Assembly: GCA_000525675.1 (NCBI GenBank)
Contig: CP002190.1
Coordinates: 2,942,993 to 3,006,992, forward strand
Reading direction: 5' to 3'
Source: Bdellovibrio bacteriovorus W
GTDB taxonomy: Bacteria > Bdellovibrionota > Bdellovibrionia > Bdellovibrionales > Bdellovibrionaceae
DNA: 64,000 nucleotides
Shown here: piece by piece, positions 55,462 to 63,959 of the stretch
Layout of the letters: the number at the start of each line of letters is the position of its first letter
Position numbering within the stretch: the first letter of the stretch is position 1
The notes under the pieces: model-generated
Seen by the model: the letters and a program-made list of their open reading frames with translations, nothing else
Told to the model about the DNA's origin: nothing
Database searches by the model: none
Position numbers and translations under genes: made by a program

Positions 55462-56287
55462 TTAACTCTCCCTCTGTTGCAGTTTGTTGAGTATTCACAG
55501 AAGTATTTTCAGTTGTTTTTTGTTCAGTACGAGTAATCACTTCCTTAGCCAACTCAAGGTAGCGCACTGCGCCAATAGATTTCGTGTCATAGTCTAAAAT
55601 AGACTGACCATGGCTTGGTGCCTCGCTGAGGCGAACGTTTCTAGGAATGATTGCGTTGAAGACTTTTTCACCAAAATGGTTTTTGATTTCATTAACTACT
55701 TGATGACTCAAGTTATTTCTCACATCAAACATTGTAAGAACAATGCCTTCAATATGAAGTTGCGGATTCAGGTTTTTCTTAATAAGCCCCGCTGTGTTTA
55801 AAAGCTGACTTAATCCCTCAAGGGCGTAGTACTCACACTGAAGCGGTACCAAAAAGCTATCCGCTGCATTTAATGCATTTAAAGTTAAAAGACCCAATGA
55901 AGGTGGGCAGTCGATGATTACATAGTCATATTCATCAGCAACCGTAGCGATAGCTTGCTTCAAACGGTACTCACGGTGAGGCATATCCACTAACTCAATT
56001 TCTGCGCCCACAAGATCTGGATTAGCCGTCGAAATTTTTAAGTTTGGATTTGAAGTTTGCTGAGTAGCCTCGCTCAGGGTTTTTTCACCAATAAGCACGT
56101 GGTAGCTATTGCTATCTTGGCTCTCGTATCTCTTAATACCGAGTCCGCTGGATGCATTCCCTTGCGGATCCATGTCGATCAGTAATACGCGCTTACCCAG
56201 AGTAGCCAAAGCAGAAGATAAATTCACAGATGTCGTCGTTTTGCCAACCCCGCCTTTTTGGTTCGCAATACAGATAGTTTTTGCCAT
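55454..56287 (-). CDS. parA: chromosome partitioning ATPase ParA/Soj
   Basis: This ParA/MinD-type ATPase has about 277 residues, starting MAKTICIANQKGGVGKTT with the deviant Walker A. Further motifs are VLLIDMDPQGNASSGLG and YVIIDCPPSLGLLTLNAL. I start at ATG 56287, preceded by AAGGAGG; the frame extends to 56335, but that adds 16 unrelated residues. It is short, so it lacks the HTH of plasmid type Ia ParA. A Gln/Thr-rich tail (TEQKTTENTSVNTQQTAT) ends it. Confidence 0.96.
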   Translation of the reverse strand: MAKTICIANQKGGVGKTTTSVNLSSALATLGKRVLLIDMDPQGNASSGLGIKRYESQDSNSYHVLIGEKTLSEATQQTSNPNLKISTANPDLVGAEIELVDMPHREYRLKQAIATVADEYDYVIIDCPPSLGLLTLNALNAADSFLVPLQCEYYALEGLSQLLNTAGLIKKNLNPQLHIEGIVLTMFDVRNNLSHQVVNEIKNHFGEKVFNAIIPRNVRLSEAPSHGQSILDYDTKSIGAVRYLELAKEVITRTEQKTTENTSVNTQQTATEGELNV

Positions 56288-56388
56288 TCTTCCTCCTTGA
56301 GATAGCAAAGTCGGCTGTTTTTTTAAAACTTGCAAGAATAAAGACCAGTTTTTCGCAACACACCTTATGTTTTTCGCTCATTTACCGA

Positions 56389-56404
56389 TGTTCCACGTGG
56401 AACA
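56389..56404. promoter_or_regulatory. parS site 1
   Basis: TGTTCCACGTGGAACA is a perfect 16-bp palindrome matching the parS form known from Myxococcus-type ParB systems (the Bacillus consensus is TGTTTCACGTGAAACA). It lies about 100 bases upstream of parA and ends two bases before the small lipoprotein start. Confidence 0.9.
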
Positions 56405-56405
56405 T

Positions 56406-56888
56406 ATGCGTATTCTTCTAATTTTTAGTATTTCATTCTTACTTTTTGGGTGTGACCGACCCGATCCTCAGCCTCAACTGAAGGATCCAATCTATTTAGA
56501 CATTCAATCGGAAATAACTTCTCTCCAACAGTCTCTTGACTCGGAAACAAAGACCCTACAAGAACACCAGAAGACTCTAGCTGAAGTTGTCCCGCAAACG
56601 GGTCAGAATAAGTATGCACAAAAGAGAGTGGATGAAAGTAAAGCCCTCTTAAATAAAATTTCTCAAGAACTCGAGTACCAAAAGCTAAAACTACAGGCTC
56701 AAGAGAAGAAGGCACGCTTCGACTATAAAAAAGCATTCGAATCTAAGGAAGTTTGGCCAAACCCCAGCGAGTGGAGTGAATACCAAACAGAAAAGCGCTT
56801 TAGAAATGCTAAAAAGACCTGGGATGTAGAGAGTCGACTTAAAGAACTCTCTTCGGGGAACGAAAAAGAGACCGTGGAGCATCACTAA
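56406..56888 (+). CDS. small lipoprotein with coiled coil, flanked by parS sites
   Basis: This lipoprotein of about 160 residues is unknown to me. The signal ends in a lipobox (ISFLLFGC, Cys 16). The mature part is nearly all helical, Lys/Glu/Gln-rich coiled coil (LQQSLDSETKTLQEHQKTL, KALLNKISQELEYQKL). I start at 56406; an upstream start reading MFHVEH only translates the parS palindrome. The gene is the sole plus-strand gene in this origin-proximal block, and parS sites sit just before its start and across its stop. Its ribosome site would overlap ParB-bound DNA. Confidence 0.7.
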   Translation: MRILLIFSISFLLFGCDRPDPQPQLKDPIYLDIQSEITSLQQSLDSETKTLQEHQKTLAEVVPQTGQNKYAQKRVDESKALLNKISQELEYQKLKLQAQEKKARFDYKKAFESKEVWPNPSEWSEYQTEKRFRNAKKTWDVESRLKELSSGNEKETVEHH

Positions 56889-56889
56889 A

Positions 56890-56905
56890 TGTTCCACGTG
56901 GAACA
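56890..56905. promoter_or_regulatory. parS site 2
   Basis: A second identical TGTTCCACGTGGAACA lies between the convergent lipoprotein and rsmG genes. Here the palindrome extends perfectly to 26 bp (56885-56910) and includes both stop codons. Confidence 0.9.
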
Positions 56906-56906
56906 T

Positions 56907-57572
56907 TTAGCCAATTTTATCTGTTTTAATCACTGAAAACTTCATATTGCCAATTGGAAGCTTGTAATCACCCACCAGAGAGGGGCTCCAAAGGGAACAT
57001 AGCTGTGTGGGAATCTCACTGAGCTCTACTCCCCACTCCTCGCCCTTAAAGTGGAAGAAAACGCCACCCTTAGCGACAGATTTCCTTCCTAGCATAATAG
57101 CCTTCGAAATACTCCCAAAGCCCCTAGCAATCACTGTCTGAACAGAGCCATCAGCCATTTGATCGAGGGATTTATTAAGAACAGATGTATTTGTGAGTTT
57201 TAATGAATTAATCACCGAGTTAAGGAACTCAATTTTCCTAGAATCAGATTCAAGGATAATGACTTTCTTTTGAGGGTCTAAAATACTAATGACGATTCCT
57301 GGAAAGCCACTGCCCGTTCCTACACAAAAAATATCGCCCGCTAGTGAATGACTCTGGACAATCGTCCTATAGCCTAAAATAGAATCTGAAAAGTGAATGG
57401 CATCTGCGAAAAATACAGTCTTTGGTCCAATGAGGCTAATAGTTCTATTGGCTTTGATCAGCTCTTCTTGAAAAGTCTTAAGCTGTGCCTGAGTGTGAAG
57501 ATCAATATCCTGAAACCACTCCTGAAGGCGCCAATGAATCGTTGGCGCACTTTGCTCCGAACTATTTTCCAA
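56907..57572 (-). CDS. rsmG: 16S rRNA G527 N7-methyltransferase RsmG
   Basis: This 221-residue SAM-dependent enzyme methylates G527 of 16S rRNA; loss gives low-level streptomycin resistance in other bacteria. It has the SAM loop FCVGTGSGFPGIVISI and LESDSRKIEFLNSV. A TTG start at 57572 follows AAGGAG; the gene overlaps the mnmG 3' end by 11 bases. Confidence 0.93.
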   Translation of the reverse strand: MENSSEQSAPTIHWRLQEWFQDIDLHTQAQLKTFQEELIKANRTISLIGPKTVFFADAIHFSDSILGYRTIVQSHSLAGDIFCVGTGSGFPGIVISILDPQKKVIILESDSRKIEFLNSVINSLKLTNTSVLNKSLDQMADGSVQTVIARGFGSISKAIMLGRKSVAKGGVFFHFKGEEWGVELSEIPTQLCSLWSPSLVGDYKLPIGNMKFSVIKTDKIG

Positions 57573-59451
57573 ACTCCAACTCCTTCATCTTCTTGTGACC
57601 TTTAAGATGAATCATTATAGCTTGAATTGCAGACGGATTAACACCACTGATTCTCTGAGCCTGTCCCAAAGTACGAGGCTTCACTTGAGAAAGTTTATCC
57701 TTCTCTTCGTTTGAAAGACCACGAATCTCAGAATAAGCCAGACCCTCTGGAAGAACGAGTTCTTCCATGCGTTTAGATTGTTCGATCAACTCCATTTGAC
57801 GCTTCACGTAACCAGAGTACTTAACTTCAATTTCGACCGGTTCATTTACATTTGGATCCTCATCAATCTCAAACTGAAGCAAAGGAAGATGAGAACAAGT
57901 AATTTCGGGACGGCGCAGCAACTCTTCGAAAGTTAAAGACTTTGTAAGTTCTGGAGTAGGAATAGTCTTTAATAATTCTTGAATATCTTTTGTGGGATAA
58001 ACCTTTTGGCTTTTTAATCGACCAAGGAAATCATGTCGACGCATCTGAAGATTCGCAAGAATTTCCAACGACTCTTCGGAAGCAATTCCTAAGCGCACTG
58101 CTAGGCTCCCCAGGCGATCAATAGTATTGTCTTCGCGTAAGATCAATCTATGCTCTGCTCGAGAGGTAAACATGCGGTAAGGCTCTCTGGTCCCCTTGGT
58201 GACAAGGTCGTCAACCAATACGCCCATATAGGCTTGATCTCGTCCTAGAATAAACTCTTCTTTCCCAAGGATACTGTGAGCGGCATTGATCCCAGCTAGA
58301 AACCCTTGAGAGGCTGCTTCTTCATACCCGGAAGTTCCATTGATCTGGCCAGCTAAATATAATTGTGAAATAGGACGTGTTTCCAAGCGATGCCAAATCT
58401 GAGTCGGCTCAATATAGTCGTACTCAACAGCGTATCCGTAGCGCAGAATTTTAACATTTTCTAAGCCTGGGATTGTACGAAGAAAATCGTCTTGAACTTC
58501 TTCAGGAAGACTTGATGAAACACCTTGAAGATATATTGAATTCGTATTCAGACCTTCTGGCTCTAAAAAACTCTGATGACTTGTTTTGTCGGCAAAGCGC
58601 GTGACCTTATCTTCAATGGATGGACAATAGCGAGGGCCAGAGCCTTCAATAATTCCACAATACATTGGTGATTTATGAAGATTTGCACGGATGATATCAT
58701 GGGTCTTTTCAGTCGTGCGAGTCAAATAACAGAGAATCTGTGGTAGAGCCAAAGTACGAGGAGATTTATAACTAAAAGGATAAATTTTTTCATCGCCAGC
58801 CTGAGGGATCGTTTGGCTCCAATCAATGCTGTTTTTATCAAGACGTGCTGGAGTCCCCGTCTTAAGACGTTTTACTTCAAAGCCATAGCCTTTAAGTTGG
58901 TCAGAAATTCCAACTGTAGGTGCATCCCCCACTCGCCCACCGGCTTCTTGTTTAAGGCCGACGTGCATTACACCGTTCATGAAAGTGCCCGTTGTCACAA
59001 TGGTAGATTTGCTGAAAATTTCAGATCCATCCTGAAGTACAACACCAATACAAACATCATCTTTTAAAATAAGACGCTTTACTTCACCTTCAAGTAAATC
59101 CAAGTTTTCTTGATTTTTTAAAACGTCAGTCTGAAATGCAGAGTAAAGATCCTTATCGTTTTGCACTCGAGTTCCGCGAACTGCCGGCCCTTTAGATGAA
59201 TTCAATCTCTTGTACTGGATTGTCGTCGCATCGGCAGCAATCCCCATAGAGCCACCTAGTACATCTAACTCACGCACCATGTGACCCTTCGCTAAGCCAC
59301 CGATAGAAGGGTTACAGCTTAAAAAAGCGATACGCTGAAGATTGGTAGTAACCATTAGAGTTTTTAAACCTAAGCGCGCAGGAGCAAGGCAAGCTTCAAC
59401 GCCCGCATGACCGGCACCAATAACAATCACATCGTAATCACTTTTTCTCAT
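57562..59451 (-). CDS. mnmG: tRNA uridine 5-carboxymethylaminomethyl modification enzyme MnmG
   Basis: This FAD enzyme of about 629 residues partners MnmE in wobble-uridine modification. The FAD dinucleotide site is YDVIVIGAGHAGVEACLAPARLG, followed by SCNPSIGGLAKGHMVRELD and GTFMNGVMHVG. The C-terminal helical domain ends near RISGVNPSAIQAIMIHLK. I start at ATG 59451, five bases downstream of the mnmE stop; the frame runs back to 59538 within mnmE. Confidence 0.96.
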   Translation of the reverse strand: MRKSDYDVIVIGAGHAGVEACLAPARLGLKTLMVTTNLQRIAFLSCNPSIGGLAKGHMVRELDVLGGSMGIAADATTIQYKRLNSSKGPAVRGTRVQNDKDLYSAFQTDVLKNQENLDLLEGEVKRLILKDDVCIGVVLQDGSEIFSKSTIVTTGTFMNGVMHVGLKQEAGGRVGDAPTVGISDQLKGYGFEVKRLKTGTPARLDKNSIDWSQTIPQAGDEKIYPFSYKSPRTLALPQILCYLTRTTEKTHDIIRANLHKSPMYCGIIEGSGPRYCPSIEDKVTRFADKTSHQSFLEPEGLNTNSIYLQGVSSSLPEEVQDDFLRTIPGLENVKILRYGYAVEYDYIEPTQIWHRLETRPISQLYLAGQINGTSGYEEAASQGFLAGINAAHSILGKEEFILGRDQAYMGVLVDDLVTKGTREPYRMFTSRAEHRLILREDNTIDRLGSLAVRLGIASEESLEILANLQMRRHDFLGRLKSQKVYPTKDIQELLKTIPTPELTKSLTFEELLRRPEITCSHLPLLQFEIDEDPNVNEPVEIEVKYSGYVKRQMELIEQSKRMEELVLPEGLAYSEIRGLSNEEKDKLSQVKPRTLGQAQRISGVNPSAIQAIMIHLKGHKKMKELEFGK

Positions 59452-59455
59452 AAAA

Positions 59456-60883
59456 CTATTTCCCGATACAAAACTCTTTAAACACGCGATCCATAATTTG
59501 ATCGTCGAAGCGCTTTCCAAGAGTTTCTTGAATAGCAATTAGCGCTTCTTTAAACTCCAAAGCTAAGAACTCATCACCAAGCCCGGCTTGGACAACTCCG
59601 CGCGCACGCTGCGTGTTCTCAAGAGCCTTATTTAGATTTTCCATATGTCGAGCATTAGAAATTAAAACAGTATTCTCGATCTGTAGATCGCCAAACTCTT
59701 GTAATAATTTGTCTAATACCAAAGAACGAATACCTTTATCAAGAGCACTCACGAAGAACATTCTACTTTTAAGAAAGGCTTCTTTATCTGAGATGCTTTT
59801 GAAAAAATTACTATCTTTTAGATGATTCTCTAGGGTCTTTGATTCTTTAATACCCGAGAGCTGATCTGATTTATTAGCTAAAATAAAAGTACGCTTACTA
59901 TCCAGAGCATTCAGAATATCCAGCTCTTCAGAGGTTAACCCAGCGTTAACATCATAAACGAAAAATACGAAGTCGGCTTCATCGGTAGCAGCACGGCTGC
60001 GTTCAATGCCGATCTGCTCTACTAAATCCGACGCCCCTGTGCGCAGGCCTGCGGTATCTACGAACGTAAACTTAACACCTTGATAGGAAGTATCCCCATC
60101 AATCACATCACGAGTCGTACCCGCAATATGGGTTACAATAGCGCGATCATCTTGAAGAAACAGATTTAATAGGCTGGATTTTCCAACGTTTGGAACTCCC
60201 GTAAAAACAACTCTAAATCCATCTTTAATAATACGACCCTTATTAAAAGTTCCCACCAAAGTGCTCAACTCCGCTTCGATAGTATCTAAGCGAGATAGGA
60301 CCTCTGAGTTATCTACAACTTTAATATCTTCTGTGGAGAAATCGATCCCAGCTTCAGCGTGTGCAAGAATCCAGGTCATGTGGTTTTCAATAGAGGCAAG
60401 TTGAATAGAAAGATCACCCTTAAGTTGTCGTAGGGCCATCTTGGTAGCCTGCTGACTCTGGCTCTCAATAAGTGCCAAGACACTTTCAGCTTGAACAAGA
60501 TCCAACTTCCCATTCATAAAGGCGCGGTATGTGAACTCGCCACGGTCTGCAGGACGAGCTCCAAAATAAACAAGCTCCGATAAGATACTTTGGCAAATAG
60601 AAGGGCTTCCATGACATGAAATTTCAAAAGTATGTTCGCCGGTAAAAGATTTGCCTTGCGTAAAATAAGTCGCAACAACCTCATCAATCACCTGACCGTT
60701 GCGATCAATAAGATTTCCATAATAGGCTCGGTGTGACTCTAATTTTTTAAGGATAAAGGGGCATACTTTAGAGATAATCTCCACAGCCTGAGCGCCACTA
60801 ATGCGAATCACAGAAATTCCACCAACCCCGTGTGGAGTGGAAACAGCACAGACAGTATCTTTATCACGATCGGCAATTAACAT
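59456..60883 (-). CDS. mnmE: tRNA modification GTPase MnmE
   Basis: This 475-residue protein has an N-terminal tetrahydrofolate-binding domain (TVCAVSTPHGVGGISVIRISG), a helical domain and an inserted Ras-like G domain (GVPNVGKSSLLNLF, DTAGLR). It ends in CIGK, the cysteine motif required for modification. It acts with MnmG. The gene follows a terminator after jag. Confidence 0.97.
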   Translation of the reverse strand: MLIADRDKDTVCAVSTPHGVGGISVIRISGAQAVEIISKVCPFILKKLESHRAYYGNLIDRNGQVIDEVVATYFTQGKSFTGEHTFEISCHGSPSICQSILSELVYFGARPADRGEFTYRAFMNGKLDLVQAESVLALIESQSQQATKMALRQLKGDLSIQLASIENHMTWILAHAEAGIDFSTEDIKVVDNSEVLSRLDTIEAELSTLVGTFNKGRIIKDGFRVVFTGVPNVGKSSLLNLFLQDDRAIVTHIAGTTRDVIDGDTSYQGVKFTFVDTAGLRTGASDLVEQIGIERSRAATDEADFVFFVYDVNAGLTSEELDILNALDSKRTFILANKSDQLSGIKESKTLENHLKDSNFFKSISDKEAFLKSRMFFVSALDKGIRSLVLDKLLQEFGDLQIENTVLISNARHMENLNKALENTQRARGVVQAGLGDEFLALEFKEALIAIQETLGKRFDDQIMDRVFKEFCIGK

Positions 60884-60896
60884 AGTAAACCCTTAT

Positions 60897-60925
60897 AAAA
60901 AGAAAGGGCGTTTTAAACGCCCTTT
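60897..60925 (-). terminator. intrinsic terminator after jag
   Basis: An 11-bp perfect inverted repeat (AAAGGGCGTTT / AAACGCCCTTT, 60903-60925) with a small loop is followed on the minus strand by TTTCTTTTTATA. It lies between jag and mnmE. Confidence 0.7.
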
Positions 60926-60939
60926 ACTGAAGTTATCTA

Positions 60940-61494
60940 TTAATCGTTTGAAGTAAGCTCTTCGGACGTATTTGAACTCCCTTTTGCAGGGTAGATCTTG
61001 ATTTTTTTATAAAGCCCGTCACCTAAAGAACGGCTCTTTACACGAGGATCTTTGGCTAAGTACTGGTGAACTACCTTTCTATCCTTTGGAGGAAGAGCAC
61101 GGTAATATACAGATTTACCTTGTTCAATACAGATAGCCTTTAAATTCTCAGCTCTTTCAATAAGAGCATTTGCAGTCTCATCACGGTATCCGCCGCAATC
61201 AACAGAAACATTTGTTTTATCTTCAGGAAAGTTATGCTGAATAACTCTCTTTAAGAATAACTGAAATGCATCTAGCATTTGGCCTTTTTTATCTTTCAAA
61301 ATTTCTTCGTCAGCACCGTTGAACTCAACAAAAATCGTCTCGCTCCCGTTGTCTTCTTTATCAGTACGAACTTCAAACGTTAAGTCGAACTGAGCTTTTT
61401 CAACGATCCCCTCTAGAGTCTTTTGAACAAGTGCTTCAACTTCACTATTTGCACTCTTACTCTTCCCCCCGAAAAGCTTTCTAAAGAATCCCAT
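60940..61494 (-). CDS. jag: Jag/KhpB-like KH-R3H RNA-binding protein
   Basis: This 184-residue protein has a KH-like domain (about residues 35-100; GADEEILKDKKGQMLDAFQL) and an R3H domain (about 105-165; RDETANALIERAENLKAIC and LPPKDRKVVHQYLAKD). The separate Jag-N domain of Gram-positive KhpB is missing; instead it starts MGFFRKLFGGKSKS, a short amphipathic basic patch that might touch the membrane. It lies 30 bases after yidC, its usual neighbour. Confidence 0.85.
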   Translation of the reverse strand: MGFFRKLFGGKSKSANSEVEALVQKTLEGIVEKAQFDLTFEVRTDKEDNGSETIFVEFNGADEEILKDKKGQMLDAFQLFLKRVIQHNFPEDKTNVSVDCGGYRDETANALIERAENLKAICIEQGKSVYYRALPPKDRKVVHQYLAKDPRVKSRSLGDGLYKKIKIYPAKGSSNTSEELTSND

Positions 61495-61524
61495 TTTTCC
61501 TCCTGTTAAAAATAAATCAAAAAA

Positions 61525-63129
61525 TTAAGCTTTTTTAGCAGCCGGCGCTGAACTGTCGCGCATGATAATAAACTGCTGAATAATTCCAAACAAAGTACTC
61601 ACAACCATGTACAGAGTTAAACCGCTCGGTAGCTGCAACATGAATAGCGAGAACACCACTGGCAAGAACGCCATTACTTTTGCTTGAGTAGGGTCCATTG
61701 TTGACGGTGTAATTTTCTGTTGAACGAACATAAATACAGCCATCAAAATAGGTAATACATAGAACGGATCGTGCGAACTAAGATCGTGGATCCAGCCAGC
61801 AAATGGAGAGTTATAAAGCTCAACACTGCTTCCAATAACACGGTAAAGAGCAAAGAAGACTGGGATCTGAAGTAGCATTGGTAAACAGCCACCTAATGGG
61901 TTAGCACCATTCTCCTTCATAACCTTCATCATCTCTTGGTTTAAGCGCATCGTATCGTCTTTATACTTCTCACGCAGACCCTGAATGATCGGTTGAACTT
62001 TCTGCATAGCCTTCATGGATCTAAAAGACATGATATTAAATGGCAGAACACAAAGGCGAACTAGTAGAGTCAAAAGAATGATCGCCACACCCCAGTTGCC
62101 CACAACTGAGTGAAAAGCCTTCATTACATATAAAAGAGGACGTGCAATAAAACCAAAGAACCCTAAGTCGATAATCTGCGCCATCTCAGGATCTACTGCT
62201 TTAAGAATATCAATAGATTTTGGTCCAACGTAGAATACTTCAGAAAATACCATCTCAGTTTTTAATGAAGATGGTTTATAAACCAGTTCAGCAAGAGCGG
62301 ACTTCCCTTGAATAGTTGAAGTCAATTTTACTTCGGGAATAATTTCTGATTTATCTAAGATTGTCGCCGCAAAATACTGAGAACTTACAGATACTAAAGA
62401 GACTGAAGAAAAACCTTCGTTTTTATCTTCTTTAGCATTACTGAAATTCACTGTTTCTGTTTTTCCACCGTTGTGAACAATGAAGAAATCTTGATGATCA
62501 AAAGAAGGAAATAAAAAAGATGAGCTCTCGGGTGTGTGAACTTTTTCAGGAATTAAAAGAGAAAAGCCTTTTTTAAATTCTTCAGTAGGGTTTTTCACAA
62601 GGATCTTATTAGTAAAAGAGCCTGTTGATTCATCAAACATCAACTCTCTTTTGATCTCTGTTTCACCTAGAACAGCTGTACCTTCATAGTGACCCTTAGC
62701 TACTTCGTTTACATTAAACTGAAGAGCACTTGTCTCACCAGCCCAACGCATTTCAAACAGAGCTTCGTTATCAGAAAGTCCAAGCTGAATATTTTCTTGC
62801 TTCTTGTTCTGATAATTTTTTACGGTAAAATTCTCAACTCCCATTCCTTTGCTCGTTAGAACAAAAGACACTTTATCGTTCTCAAAAAGAATTGTTTTTT
62901 CAGGAGCTTTATCTGGAGTTGTTAAAACAGCCTTTGCATCAGAGTTAGATGCAGAGGTTACATTTGAATCCGAGTTCTCAGTTGTTTCAGTGACTGCAGC
63001 TGTTGGCTGTCCATATCCTGGATATTTCTTCCCTAGATAGGTATTCCAACCATAATAAACAAGAGCTACAGCAACGACGGCAATAATGGTTTTAGCGTCA
63101 AAGAAGGAAGGACTATTATTTTTTTGCAT
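61525..63129 (-). CDS. yidC: membrane protein insertase YidC
   Basis: YidC inserts membrane proteins alone or with Sec. About 534 residues: an N-terminal helix (TIIAVVAVALVYYGW), a large periplasmic domain (to about residue 320) and the core with GNWGVAIILLTLLVRLCVLPF, NPLGGCLPMLLQIPVFFALYRV and the later helices. I start at ATG 63129, with AAAGGA about seven bases before; the frame runs to 63162 inside yidD. It overlaps the yidD stop by 14 bases. Confidence 0.96.
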   Translation of the reverse strand: MQKNNSPSFFDAKTIIAVVAVALVYYGWNTYLGKKYPGYGQPTAAVTETTENSDSNVTSASNSDAKAVLTTPDKAPEKTILFENDKVSFVLTSKGMGVENFTVKNYQNKKQENIQLGLSDNEALFEMRWAGETSALQFNVNEVAKGHYEGTAVLGETEIKRELMFDESTGSFTNKILVKNPTEEFKKGFSLLIPEKVHTPESSSFLFPSFDHQDFFIVHNGGKTETVNFSNAKEDKNEGFSSVSLVSVSSQYFAATILDKSEIIPEVKLTSTIQGKSALAELVYKPSSLKTEMVFSEVFYVGPKSIDILKAVDPEMAQIIDLGFFGFIARPLLYVMKAFHSVVGNWGVAIILLTLLVRLCVLPFNIMSFRSMKAMQKVQPIIQGLREKYKDDTMRLNQEMMKVMKENGANPLGGCLPMLLQIPVFFALYRVIGSSVELYNSPFAGWIHDLSSHDPFYVLPILMAVFMFVQQKITPSTMDPTQAKVMAFLPVVFSLFMLQLPSGLTLYMVVSTLFGIIQQFIIMRDSSAPAAKKA

Positions 63130-63370
63130 CTGCAATTCCTTTTGGTACTGGATCGTAACCACAGGGTACGCCAGGTCGACATCGACAAACTCTTTTAAAA
63201 GTTAACCAGATTGCATGATGAATAGGATGTTCTTGAATGGCATCGAGAGCATATTGTGAGCAGCTTGGTTCAAACCGACAAGAACCTCCCAAATGGGTCG
63301 TTCCGATCGTTCGATAAGCACTTACAAATAGAATAAAGATGAACCTAAAGACTTCTTTTAATCTCTTCAA
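63116..63370 (-). CDS. yidD: membrane protein insertion efficiency factor YidD
   Basis: A small (about 84 residue) YidD protein with the family core SAYRTIGTTHLGGSCRFEPSCSQYALDAI and CRCRPGVPCGYDPVP. These conserved Cys and aromatic residues identify it. I prefer a TTG start at 63370, which overlaps the rnpA 3' end by 26 bases; no better ATG gives a normal-length protein. An ATG at 63499 would add 43 residues read from inside rnpA. It lies between rnpA and yidC as expected. Confidence 0.85.
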   Translation of the reverse strand: MKRLKEVFRFIFILFVSAYRTIGTTHLGGSCRFEPSCSQYALDAIQEHPIHHAIWLTFKRVCRCRPGVPCGYDPVPKGIADAKK

Positions 63371-63704
63371 GGCCGCGGTCCATAGCTTTATAAAACTCTG
63401 CGTAAGACAGACCTTTATAGAAGTTATTTTCCATAGGCTTAAGGATGATGTTGATGTCTGCTTCAATAGATAATCCTGCTTCATCGCAAGATCTGGCATA
63501 CTCTCTCATCCAACGTTTCAACTTATTTCGCACCACGGCCTTTCCGACTTTTCGACTTGCCGTAATACCAAAACGAACCTGCCCCACGTCGTTCTTCTTA
63601 AAATTAAGAAGTAACCATTTCGTAGGCCAGATTCTTTTTCCAGTTTTCTTTATAGAGAGAAACTCAGAGCTGCGCTTTAAAAAAAGAGGAGAACTATTTT
63701 CCAC
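63345..63704 (-). CDS. rnpA: ribonuclease P protein component
   Basis: This 119-residue basic protein binds the RNase P RNA and helps mature tRNA 5' ends. It has [21 protein letters not shown], the RNR motif region, and the N-terminal [21 protein letters not shown] start at 63704 overlaps the rpmH stop by 11 bases. The RNase P RNA gene is not in this window. Confidence 0.93.
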   Translation of the reverse strand: MENSSPLFLKRSSEFLSIKKTGKRIWPTKWLLLNFKKNDVGQVRFGITASRKVGKAVVRNKLKRWMREYARSCDEAGLSIEADINIILKPMENNFYKGLSYAEFYKAMDRGLEEIKRSL

Positions 63705-63843
63705 CAGTAGAAACTGTTAAACGTTTTCTACCTTTTGCGCGACGGCGGTTAAGAACTTCTTGTCCAGCTTTTGTAGACATACGAGCACGGAAACCGTGTT
63801 TAGATGCACGACGTTTATTTGATGGTTGGTATGTACGTTTCAT
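63694..63843 (-). CDS. rpmH: 50S ribosomal protein L34
   Basis: This 49-residue protein ([18 protein letters not shown], then [20 protein letters not shown]) is a textbook L34, with a few extra C-terminal residues (TVSTGGK). It heads the origin-proximal rpmH-rnpA-yidD-yidC cluster. The ribosome site GGGAGAAGAG lies just upstream and sits beside a small TTCTC/GAGAA inverted repeat. Confidence 0.97.
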   Translation of the reverse strand: MKRTYQPSNKRRASKHGFRARMSTKAGQEVLNRRRAKGRKRLTVSTGGK

Positions 63844-63930
63844 GACTCTTCTCCCGGAGAATTTTACGACGCTAATGACGTCAATAAGTAATAACCCACA
63901 AGTTATTTTCTAACTAATACGTGGGGCATT

Positions 63931-63959
63931 AATAAAGCACGTTGCGGCAATAAGGTCAA
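63931..63959 (-). promoter_or_regulatory. candidate promoter of the rpmH operon
   Basis: On the minus strand TTGACC (63954-63959) and TTTATT (63931-63936) have a 17-base spacer. Transcription would begin about 80 bases before rpmH. The remaining 41 bases to the window edge show no gene. Confidence 0.5.

Noticed and set aside
56367..56405. An upstream start for the small lipoprotein giving a MFHVEH peptide
   Set aside because: MFHVEH is just the translation of the parS palindrome; the ATG at 56406 gives a clean lipoprotein signal.
63890..63907. DnaA-box-like or origin element (AATAAC-N6-GTTATT) upstream of rpmH
   Set aside because: It differs from TTATCCACA at two positions and stands alone; the origin is more likely beyond the window.
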